A program made the position numbers and the translations under genes. Positions 44,779 to 51,450 of a stretch of 64,000 nt of DNA are shown one piece after another (position 1 is the first letter of the stretch; every line of letters starts with the position of its first letter). The notes under the pieces were generated by a model that saw only the letters and a list, made by a program, of their open reading frames with translations, was not told the DNA's origin and made no database searches. Source of the stretch: Vannielia litorea (lineage in GTDB: Bacteria; Pseudomonadota; Alphaproteobacteria; Rhodobacterales; Rhodobacteraceae); contig NZ_FSRL01000001.1 in NCBI RefSeq assembly GCF_900142295.1, forward strand, positions 558,001 through 622,000, written 5' to 3'.

Positions 44779-44839
44779 CGCTTGACCCCCGCTCGCCCGC
44801 GCAGCATTTTGCGCCGCAAACCGAGCAGGAGGCCCAGAC

Positions 44840-46135
44840 GTGGCCAATAAAGCAGGCAAGACGGCCCCGTTCTCGAAGTACGAGTGGATGATCGCATGGC
44901 GCTACCTGCGCTCGCAGCGGTCCGAGGGGGGCGTGAGCATTCTCAGCTGGATCGCGCTGGGCGGCATCACCCTGTCGGTCTTTGCGCTGATCGTGGTGAT
45001 GGCGGTGCGCTCGGGCTTCCGGACCGATTTCGTGGATACGATCATCGGGGCCAATGCCCATACCTCGGTGCGCTCCTCCGTCTACGTCGACGAGAACGGC
45101 GCCACCTCGCGCCAGATCGTGGATTACGACGACTGGGTCGACAGGCTGGTCAGGGTGCCGGGGGTCCTGTCGGCCGCGCCGCTGGTGAAGGGGCAGGTGC
45201 TGGCCAACCTGCGGGCGGCCAACGCGGGCGTCGAGGTATACGGGATCCGCGCCGATGACCTGATGCAACTGCCGCGCATCGCCGCGCCGGAGCAGAGCGA
45301 GGGCGATATCGGGCGCTTCGAAGAGGGCATCGCCATCGGCTGGGGCGTGGCGCAGGAGCTTGGCGCGGTGGTGGGCGACCGGGTGCGCATCATCAACCCC
45401 ACCGGCACCCGCTCGCCGATGGGCGTGACCCCGCGGGTCAATGCCTACGAGGTGGTCTACATCTTTCAGGCCGGGCGGTGGGACATCGACCGCACGCGGG
45501 TCTACCTGCCCTTTGCCGAGGCGCAGGCCTTCTTCAACTTCGATGGCGCCGCGAGCGAGATCGAGGTGATGGTCGACGACCCCGAGAACATCGAGCAATG
45601 GGACGAGCCGCTGCTGCGGGCGGCGGGAGACAAGGCGCTGCTGTGGAGCTGGAAGGACGCCTGGGGCAATTTTTTGCGGGCGCTGGTGATCGAGGACATC
45701 ATGATGATCATCATCATGTCGATCCTGGTGCTGATCGCGGCGCTCAACATCATCTCGGGCCTCATCATGCTGGTGAAGAACAAGGGCCGCGACATCGGCA
45801 TCCTGCGCACCATGGGGCTGACGCGGGGGGCGATCCTGCGGGTGTTCTTCTTGTGCGGGGCGCTGGTGGGCACGGTGGCGACGGCGCTGGGCACGGTGCT
45901 GGGCTGCCTCTTCGCGCTGAACGTCAACAACGTGGTGGGCTTCATCAACTGGATCTCCGGGCAGGAGGTGTGGGACGCCTCGATCCGGGGCATCTACCGG
46001 GTGCCCTCCGAGTTGCAGGCGGGCGACGTGGCCTTTGCCGTGGCGCTCGCGCTGGCGCTCTCCTGGGGGGCCACGATCATCCCCGCACGCCGGGCCGCCC
46101 GGCTCGATCCGGTGGAGGCGCTGCGCTATGAGTGA
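44840..46135 (+). CDS. lolC: lipoprotein-releasing ABC transporter permease LolC/LolE
   Basis: The 431-residue inner-membrane permease belongs to the LolCDE system that extracts lipoproteins for transfer to LolA. The N-terminus FSKYEWMIAWRYLRSQRSEGGVSILSWIALGGITLSVFALIVVMAVRSGFR is the family hallmark. A large periplasmic domain follows (about 50-275), then three C-terminal transmembrane helices including NKGRDIGILRTMG, the ATPase-contact motif. Alphaproteobacteria often have one such permease acting as a homodimer. The start overlaps nothing, and its end overlaps lolD by 8 bases. Confidence 0.95.
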   Translation: MANKAGKTAPFSKYEWMIAWRYLRSQRSEGGVSILSWIALGGITLSVFALIVVMAVRSGFRTDFVDTIIGANAHTSVRSSVYVDENGATSRQIVDYDDWVDRLVRVPGVLSAAPLVKGQVLANLRAANAGVEVYGIRADDLMQLPRIAAPEQSEGDIGRFEEGIAIGWGVAQELGAVVGDRVRIINPTGTRSPMGVTPRVNAYEVVYIFQAGRWDIDRTRVYLPFAEAQAFFNFDGAASEIEVMVDDPENIEQWDEPLLRAAGDKALLWSWKDAWGNFLRALVIEDIMMIIIMSILVLIAALNIISGLIMLVKNKGRDIGILRTMGLTRGAILRVFFLCGALVGTVATALGTVLGCLFALNVNNVVGFINWISGQEVWDASIRGIYRVPSELQAGDVAFAVALALALSWGATIIPARRAARLDPVEALRYE

Positions 46136-46802
46136 GGTTCTGGGGCTCGACGGGATCGAGAAGACCTACAACGCCGGAAAGCCGAACGAGATCAAGGTTC
46201 TGCGCGGGGCGGGGCTGACCGTGGCCGCCGGCGAGGTGGTGGCGCTGGTGGCGCCCTCGGGCTCCGGCAAGTCGACGCTGCTGCACATCGCCGGGCTGCT
46301 CGACACCCCCACCGCCGGGACCGTCCGGCTGCTGGGAGAGGATATGGGATCGCTCGGGGATGGCCGGCGCACCGAGGCGCGGCGGGCACAGGTGGGCTTT
46401 GTCTACCAGTTTCACCATCTTCTGCCCGAGTTCACCGCGCTGGAGAACATCGTGCTGCCGCAGCTCGCCAACGCGGTGGAGCGCGGGGCGGCGGAGGCGC
46501 GGGCGATGGACCTTCTGGCGTCGGTGGGGCTGGACAACCGGGCCAGCCACCGCCCGGCGGAACTTTCGGGCGGCGAGCAGCAGCGGGTGGCCTTCTGCCG
46601 GGCGCTGGCCAACGGGCCGGCACTGCTTCTGGCCGATGAGCCGACCGGCAACCTCGATCCGGGCACGTCGGACACCGTGTTCCAGGCGTTGATGGCGCTT
46701 GTCCGCGAGACCGGCCTTGCCGCGCTGATCGCAACCCACAACCTCGACCTCGCCGCCCGGATGGATCGGACGGTGCGGCTGGACAACGGGCTGCTGGTGT
46801 AA
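46128..46802 (+). CDS. lolD: lipoprotein-releasing system ATP-binding protein LolD
   Basis: The 224-residue ABC ATPase powers LolC-mediated release of lipoproteins. Walker A APSGSGKST is at 42-50. The Q-loop FVYQFHHLLPEFTALEN is at about 91-107 and is typical of LolD. The signature LSGGEQQR lies at 146-153, ADEPTGNLD at 169-177, and the H-loop His is in ATHNLDLA. ATG 46128 overlaps the lolC stop by 8 bases, so the two are translationally coupled. A hairpin directly after the stop may terminate. Confidence 0.96.
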   Translation: MSEVLGLDGIEKTYNAGKPNEIKVLRGAGLTVAAGEVVALVAPSGSGKSTLLHIAGLLDTPTAGTVRLLGEDMGSLGDGRRTEARRAQVGFVYQFHHLLPEFTALENIVLPQLANAVERGAAEARAMDLLASVGLDNRASHRPAELSGGEQQRVAFCRALANGPALLLADEPTGNLDPGTSDTVFQALMALVRETGLAALIATHNLDLAARMDRTVRLDNGLLV

Positions 46803-46809
46803 ACCGCTG

Positions 46810-46826
46810 TTTCCGGAACGGAAACC
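46810..46826 (+). terminator. 7-bp hairpin after lolD
   Basis: GTTTCCG-GAA-CGGAAAC is a perfect 7-bp stem with a 3-base loop, 8 bases after the lolD stop. It lacks a T-run, so termination is uncertain. Confidence 0.4.
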
Positions 46827-46892
46827 GGCTGTTTCGCGCCAATCTTACCTGTCTGCGCCACTTTCGCCGCAAAGCCGGGTTAAGGTCCCGGC

Positions 46893-47468
46893 ATGGATTG
46901 GGCTCTCATACTCTCTATGCCGTTCATGCTTCTGCTGGGGTTCCTTGGCGACGCGGCCAGCCGCGACGACGAGGACGACGACCAGGAGGTGAGCGAGGCC
47001 AGCGGTGGCGATGCCGCGCTGCAGGCCGCCGCTGCGCGCGGCGCCGGGGACGACGGGATTGCCGTGATGCTGGCGGCCTCCGAGGAGGCAGAGGAGCCTG
47101 CCCCCGAGGAGGAGCCGGCCGAGGAGGAGGCCGGGGAAGACGCCGAGCCCGAGGCCGAGGCGGCGCGCTTCAACGAGACCGTGGAGAGCGCCGCTGCCGT
47201 GGCCGCGCCGGAGCCCGCGCCGGAGGAGATGGCCGAGGCCGACCCCGACGTGGAGGAGGCCCCCGAGGAGATTGCGGGCTTCGACACCGAGGAGGATGTG
47301 CTGGTGGTCGAGGCCCCCGGCGCATCGGAGGCCGAACCCGAGCTGGAAGCTACCGAAGACGGCATGCTTGTGCGCATGGCGGGTCAGGAGGCCTTTCTGC
47401 CCGGCGTCGCCGAGCTGCCCGCCGATGCGGTGGTGGGCGTGGAGCCCGAGCCTAGCCTTTCAGCGTAA
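46893..47468 (+). CDS. acidic single-pass membrane protein
   Basis: A 191-residue protein with a short N-terminal hydrophobic anchor (WALILSMPFMLLLGFLG, about 3-19), followed by DAASRDDEDDDQEV. The rest is largely Glu, Ala and Pro, so it is disordered and very acidic. The hydrophobic end GQEAFLPGVAELPADAVVGV is a short ordered segment. The pattern of one anchor and a long acidic tail suggests an envelope or cell-surface spacer, but no family is recognised. Its 3' end overlaps the convergent YdcZ-type gene by 17 bases. Confidence 0.7.
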   Translation: MDWALILSMPFMLLLGFLGDAASRDDEDDDQEVSEASGGDAALQAAAARGAGDDGIAVMLAASEEAEEPAPEEEPAEEEAGEDAEPEAEAARFNETVESAAAVAAPEPAPEEMAEADPDVEEAPEEIAGFDTEEDVLVVEAPGASEAEPELEATEDGMLVRMAGQEAFLPGVAELPADAVVGVEPEPSLSA

Positions 47469-47892
47469 GCACCACGCCAAGCGCCATCAGCCCGATCCCG
47501 CTTGCCCTCAGGAGGCTGAGGCTGTGCTGCGCCGCGCCGAAGAGACCGAAATGGTCGATCACGGCGAAGGAGATCATCTGCCCCAGGAGCACGAAGATCA
47601 CCGCGTTGCCGACCCCGAACTGCGGCGCGACCCAGGTGATGGAGAGCACGTAGAAGGCCACGAAGAGCCCTGCCAGAAACCCCTCGCGCGGGGCGGTGGC
47701 AAAGCGCGCAAGCGGGGCCGGGCCGGTGACGAGGGCGGTCGCCAAGGCGGCGGCGAAGGCCACGATGAAGAGCACCACCGCCGCGGAGGCGGGCGAGCCG
47801 AGGTGCCGCCCGAGGCTGGCGTTCAGCGCGGCGAGGATCGGAATGCCGATGCCCGCGGCGAGCATGATGGCGGCGGAGGTGGTATAGCCCAT
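47452..47892 (-). CDS. DMT-superfamily (YdcZ) membrane protein
   Basis: A 146-residue protein with five hydrophobic segments. It opens AAIMLAAGIGIPILAALNASLGRHLGSP and carries VAFYVLSITWVAPQFGVGNAVIFVLLGQMISFAVIDHFGLFGAA, both typical of the DUF606/YdcZ group. These are small homodimeric members of the drug/metabolite transporter superfamily. The substrate is unknown. The minus-strand gene ends convergent with the acidic protein, overlapping it by 17 bases, and starts with ATG 47892. Confidence 0.88.
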   Translation of the reverse strand: MGYTTSAAIMLAAGIGIPILAALNASLGRHLGSPASAAVVLFIVAFAAALATALVTGPAPLARFATAPREGFLAGLFVAFYVLSITWVAPQFGVGNAVIFVLLGQMISFAVIDHFGLFGAAQHSLSLLRASGIGLMALGVVLTLKG

Positions 47893-47993
47893 CGGTGGTG
47901 TCTCCCGTCTGTCGCGGCGAAGCTAGGCCGCAGCGCCGGGAGGAGCAACGCAGGGATTGCGGCGCAGGTCGTGCAGGCCTGCCTTGCCGCGCC

Positions 47994-48680
47994 TCAGGAG
48001 CAGATCCCCGCGGTGTCGGCGCCCTCCCAGGGCAGCACCACCTCGCCGACCGGGCGGGAGAGCTCGAGCGGGGCCGGGTCCATGACCTGGGAGAGCAGGG
48101 CGCGGAGGCGGGCGGTGCGGGGGCCTTCGGGGTCGAGCGCGCGGCAACAGACGAACTCTTCCACCAGGCTGGCCTGCTGTTCGTAGGGATAGTCGAGAAA
48201 CCGGGGTTTGCTCGCGGCATGGAAGAGATAGGGATCGAGGCTGCCCCTGTGCTCGGCGGCGGCCTTGAGCGGGTGATAGCCGGTGATCCTGCGATTCTGC
48301 CACTGCCAGATGTGGGTGATCTCGTGGGCGACGAACATGGCGGCGCCGAGGTTCATCTGCTCGGGCCAGCCCTCGAGATAATCCTCCAGGTACCAGTCGG
48401 GATTGAGGAAGAGCTTGTTGAACAGCACCAGACCGGCGGTGCGGGACTTGAAGCTCCTTTTCGTGGAGGGCGGCAGGATCAGCTCGCGGCAGGTGGTGCG
48501 GGGCCGCGCGAGATAGGTGCGCTCGATTGCGCCGACGGTGCCCCAGGTGGTGAAGCGGGCGCGGTCGAGATCGACGGTATCGCCATGAATCTCCTGCAAG
48601 AACCCCTTCTCCGCTTCGGTCAGCGGGCGGCCGCAGGAGGCGGCGAGCAGGGCGAGACAGAGAACGAGGAACAGGCGCAT
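47994..48680 (-). CDS. lipoprotein with HExxH metal-binding motif
   Basis: A 228-residue lipoprotein: signal LVLCLALLAASC with the lipid cysteine at 16. The mature domain contains the zinc motif HEITH (His119, Glu120, His123) in AMFVAHEITHIWQWQNRR. Before it is a conserved-looking block FLNPDWYLEDY; after it are Glu-bearing stretches such as AAEHRGSLDPYLF and LVEEFVCC. The HEITHxWQ pattern resembles the vgr-related and DUF4157 metallopeptidase-like proteins of proteobacteria. ATG 48680 begins the signal; an upstream start would lengthen it without reason. Catalysis is inferred only. Confidence 0.72.
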   Translation of the reverse strand: MRLFLVLCLALLAASCGRPLTEAEKGFLQEIHGDTVDLDRARFTTWGTVGAIERTYLARPRTTCRELILPPSTKRSFKSRTAGLVLFNKLFLNPDWYLEDYLEGWPEQMNLGAAMFVAHEITHIWQWQNRRITGYHPLKAAAEHRGSLDPYLFHAASKPRFLDYPYEQQASLVEEFVCCRALDPEGPRTARLRALLSQVMDPAPLELSRPVGEVVLPWEGADTAGICS

Positions 48681-48899
48681 CGCGGCGAGTTTAGGTTTTT
48701 TGCGGGGAGCGGCAAGTGGCGGATTACCCACGAAAAATCGAGGCGCTCCCCCGCTGCATGCCTCGGGGCTGGAGGCGTCTGCGCTCGGAGGGGCATGGGT
48801 GCGGCGCCCGCGCCGGCTTGACCCGGATCAAGGCGCGGGCAAGGGCTGGGGCGCAGACTGGGTGCAGACTGGGCGCAGGCAGCAAGAGGAGACAGGCGG

Positions 48900-49307
48900 A
48901 TGAAGACGGCTCTTGGAGGGATCGCAGGCCTCGCGGCGGCGGCGGCAATGGCGGGTGCGGCGGCGGCGCAGGATGTGCACGAGGGCCGGGTGCTCTACGA
49001 GCGGCACTGTGCCACCTGCCACGGGCTCGACGCCGACGGCATGGGGCCGATGGCCCCCGCCCTGGTGCTGCAGCCGGTGGACCTGACGGAGCTCTCGCTG
49101 AACAACAGCGGTGTGTTTCCGATGGAGCGGGTGGTGATGCGGATCGACGGGCGCGACCCGCTGGTGAGCCACGGCTCGCCGATGCCGGTTTACGGGGACT
49201 TCTTCGAGGGCGACGACACCGCGCTGAAGGCCGAGACCGGCCAGCCGATCATGACCTCGCGGGCGATCGCCGACCTGGTGGCCTATCTGGTGACGCTCCA
49301 GAAATAG
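48900..49307 (+). CDS. periplasmic c-type cytochrome
   Basis: A 135-residue secreted cytochrome c. A signal peptide ends near AGAAAAQ (about 24). The heme site CATCH is at 37-41 (Cys37, Cys40, His41). The likely axial methionine lies in GSPMPVYG (about residue 98). It resembles short electron-transfer cytochromes associated with oxidases or dehydrogenases. ATG 48900 has AAGAGGAGACAGG before it. It is divergent from the HExxH lipoprotein; the gap 48681-48899 holds promoters for both but no clear boxes. The redox partner is not evident. Confidence 0.9.
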   Translation: MKTALGGIAGLAAAAAMAGAAAAQDVHEGRVLYERHCATCHGLDADGMGPMAPALVLQPVDLTELSLNNSGVFPMERVVMRIDGRDPLVSHGSPMPVYGDFFEGDDTALKAETGQPIMTSRAIADLVAYLVTLQK

Positions 49308-49343
49308 CCCGGTGGCGAAGACGCGCCTGTGTCTTTGTTTATA

Positions 49344-49369
49344 GGAACTTCCGGCCGTGGGGTGGCGTT
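49344..49369 (+). promoter_or_regulatory. EcfG-like general-stress promoter of csbD
   Basis: GGAAC (49344-49348), 17 bases, then CGTT (49366-49369) matches the EcfG (extracytoplasmic sigma) consensus GGAAC-N16/17-CGTT of alphaproteobacteria. It lies 31 bases before the CsbD ATG, at the right distance. CsbD is a typical stress gene, which supports the call. Confidence 0.55.
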
Positions 49370-49400
49370 GGGAGGGCAGAACCTGAAAGGAGGATCTGCC

Positions 49401-49610
49401 ATGAATTGGGATGTCATCAAAGGCAACTGGAAAGAGTGGAAGGGTTCGGCCCGCGAGAAGTGGGGCGAACTGACCGACAACGAGCTGGAAGAGGCCAAGG
49501 GCGAGCGCGAGCAGCTCGTCGGGCTGGTTCAGCAGAAATACGGCTGGGCCCGCGACGAGGCCGAGCGCCAGGTCGACGACTGGCGCGCCGGGCTGCACGA
49601 GCGGACCTGA
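49401..49610 (+). CDS. CsbD-family stress protein
   Basis: A 69-residue charged protein: NWDVIKGNWKEWKGSAREKWGELTDNELEEAKGE then LVGLVQQKYGWARDEAERQV. This is the CsbD pattern of small general-stress proteins of unknown mechanism. ATG 49401 follows an excellent ribosome site AAAGGAGG, and an EcfG-like promoter lies just upstream. A strong terminator follows the gene. It would accumulate in stress or stationary phase. Confidence 0.93.
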   Translation: MNWDVIKGNWKEWKGSAREKWGELTDNELEEAKGEREQLVGLVQQKYGWARDEAERQVDDWRAGLHERT

Positions 49611-49644
49611 CCCGCACCAGCCGAACCTCGTTGAGACGAGTGCC

Positions 49645-49675
49645 GCCCCCTGCGCGAGAGTGCGGGGGGCTTTTT
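49645..49675 (+). terminator. intrinsic terminator after csbD
   Basis: GCCCCCTGCGC (49645-49655), loop GAGA, then GTGCGGGGGGC (49660-49670) pair over 11 bp with two wobbles and are followed by TTTTT (49671-49675). It ends the csbD transcript, and its T-tail touches the stop of the convergent gene. Confidence 0.85.
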
Positions 49676-50358
49676 CACGAGGTGATGCGTGGCAGGCCGG
49701 CCCGGTCGAAGAGCTGCGAGGAGGCGGAGCGCTCCATGGTCTTGCCGCGCTGGATATCGGAGAGCAGGAGCTTGAGGCGGCGGCGCTGGCGCCAGGAGCG
49801 GACCTGCGGCGCCTCCACCTCGACCGGACGCAGCACGGCCCGCTCGCCGCTGCCGGTGATGTCGAAATTGCGATAGGCGGCGACGATGTCGCGCGCCTGG
49901 CTGGTGGCGGCGACGGCGATCAGCTTGATGCGCTTGATGCGGTCGACCTTCCGCGCGATGTCCTGCGCGCCGTGGCGCTGGTGGACCCGCTCGAAGATGT
50001 CCTCGAAGCTGCCGATATCGACATGGGCGCCGCTGGCCATCGGGCCCTGGGCGGTCTCGGACCGGGTGCCGTCTCCGAACATCTCGAGCCGGTCGACGAC
50101 GCTGGCGGTGATCGTGTCCTCCCCGATCTCGACCTCGGCGAGCACATCCGTCAGGTAGGCGGGCTCGGAGCCGAGGTTGGAGACGATGCAGCGTGCCTCC
50201 AGGCCGTCGCGCCCGGCACGGTTGATCAGAAGGCCGGAGCGGGTTTGACGGCGAAAGGAGACCAGGAAGATGTGCAGGTAGGCGATCCACACCACGGTGG
50301 TGGTGAGGCTGACGACGATCTGGATCGCCGGCTGGTTCTGCTGGAGCCATTGCCACAT
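49675..50358 (-). CDS. hypothetical membrane-anchored protein
   Basis: A 227-residue protein with a single N-terminal transmembrane helix (IQIVVSLTTTVVWIAYLHIFLVSF, about 12-35). A soluble domain follows: RCIVSNLGSEPAYLTDVLAEVEIGEDTITASVV and later IARKVDRIKRIKLIAVAATSQARDIV. The C-terminal part is basic and helical (RSWRQRRRLKLLLSDIQRGK). No family is recognised. It is minus-strand and convergent with csbD. A single membrane anchor with a cytoplasmic domain suggests a local membrane role only. Confidence 0.75.
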   Translation of the reverse strand: MWQWLQQNQPAIQIVVSLTTTVVWIAYLHIFLVSFRRQTRSGLLINRAGRDGLEARCIVSNLGSEPAYLTDVLAEVEIGEDTITASVVDRLEMFGDGTRSETAQGPMASGAHVDIGSFEDIFERVHQRHGAQDIARKVDRIKRIKLIAVAATSQARDIVAAYRNFDITGSGERAVLRPVEVEAPQVRSWRQRRRLKLLLSDIQRGKTMERSASSQLFDRAGLPRITS

Positions 50359-50635
50359 GGGGGGTCAACGGGGGAGGGGAGGCGGGGGTTCCGTTGGGGG
50401 GGTGGCACCGGGGGGGTAGCAAGAGGTCCTCGGGTCGAGCCCGAGGATGACGGCTTTGACTGTCGCCGCCCGGTGCGCGCCGTAAGGCGCCGGGCAGCGC
50501 CGACCCGCCCCCCGGGGCGGCGCTTTGGATGGGGAGCCGCGCGGTAGAGAGGGAGAGCCAAGGCTGAGGGATAAAGTGGCACAGACGGGCGTCGGGATGC
50601 GCCACCCCGCGGGTCGGCGCTGGGTGGCTCTGCGC
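50359..50635. repeat. 277-base gap with REP-like palindromes
   Basis: No gene is supported here. The gap holds two palindromes. CCTCGGG-tcgag-CCCGAGG lies at 50428-50446, within GTCCTCGGG...CGAGGATGAC, a sequence like dispersed repeats of alphaproteobacterial intergenic DNA. A second hairpin GCCCGGTGC/GCGCCGGGC (9 bp, 50468-50476 with 50487-50495) follows. They look like REP or small mobile intergenic elements. Multiple copies in the genome would confirm this. Confidence 0.5.
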
Positions 50636-51400
50636 TTAGCGCTTTGTCTTCTGCTTGAAAAACCTATCGCTCTCCGCGTCACTTAACCACTTCTTAATGT
50701 TAGGATGCGGGAAAATTAGGCTGGCTCTGTAGAGGAAACCCCATCGAACATGGCGAGTATTCTTGGTCGCTGGTATCGGTAAATTAAAGAGCAGGAGATA
50801 GAGAAATGTGGCGATTATTGTGAATACGCCAGCGGCAGCAGATACCCGATAGATTGCGGCAATGCCCGCGTTCGCGACGATATCAAGTTGAAGGATGAAT
50901 AAATAGTATCCGAACGAAATCAGCGGAACCAAAAGAAGTGAGAGGCAAACGCTGGTCAGCAGAATAAGAACTCGACTAATCGGAAACTTTTGTTCAAAGA
51001 ACATATTTGTGGTCAAAGGCACGGCCATAGAGATCCCATCAATTTTCTCAATTGTGGCATAAGCATTAATTGAGAACCCGTGGAGCAACATTCGGGTGCC
51101 AAGCCTAGACTTCATTGCAACAATGATCGCATGGTGTTGGAGAGCCATCGCGATGAAGAAAAGTGCGATACTTCCATACAGGGTCACGAATGCCGTAGAG
51201 ATTGAGGCGGTAACGCCACCAATTGTAACGCTCACTCTAGACTCTGTTCCAAATGTCGAGAGTAGAAGGAATATTAAGAGTGCCGAGGAAGCTTGCTTTG
51301 CGAGGCGGGGTATCGATTCACTTTCCAGCTCGCCAATTCGTTTGTATGCAGCAGCCCATGACTCAACGGTCGGAAACATAATCCGCAGGGTAGAGTGCAT
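50636..51400 (-). CDS. AT-rich, foreign-looking polytopic membrane protein
   Basis: A protein of about 254 residues with four hydrophobic segments: LLIFLLLSTF, FVTLYGSIALFFIAMAL, VLILLTSVCLSLLLVPLISFGYYLFIL and GVFTIIATFLYLLLF. It is rich in Ile, Ser, Thr, Lys and Asn, unlike its Ala/Arg/Gly-rich neighbours, and the DNA is visibly AT-richer than anything else in the window. The start is uncertain among TTG 51454 (just inside the parE stop), ATG 51400 and ATG 51379, all in frame. No family is recognised. The composition and position after parE suggest recent gain by transfer. Confidence 0.6.
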   Translation of the reverse strand: MHSTLRIMFPTVESWAAAYKRIGELESESIPRLAKQASSALLIFLLLSTFGTESRVSVTIGGVTASISTAFVTLYGSIALFFIAMALQHHAIIVAMKSRLGTRMLLHGFSINAYATIEKIDGISMAVPLTTNMFFEQKFPISRVLILLTSVCLSLLLVPLISFGYYLFILQLDIVANAGIAAIYRVSAAAGVFTIIATFLYLLLFNLPIPATKNTRHVRWGFLYRASLIFPHPNIKKWLSDAESDRFFKQKTKR

Positions 51401-51450
51401 TTCATGTAATCGAAGGCGTCTAAGAGATACGCAGGGATGTTTTGGGTTTC

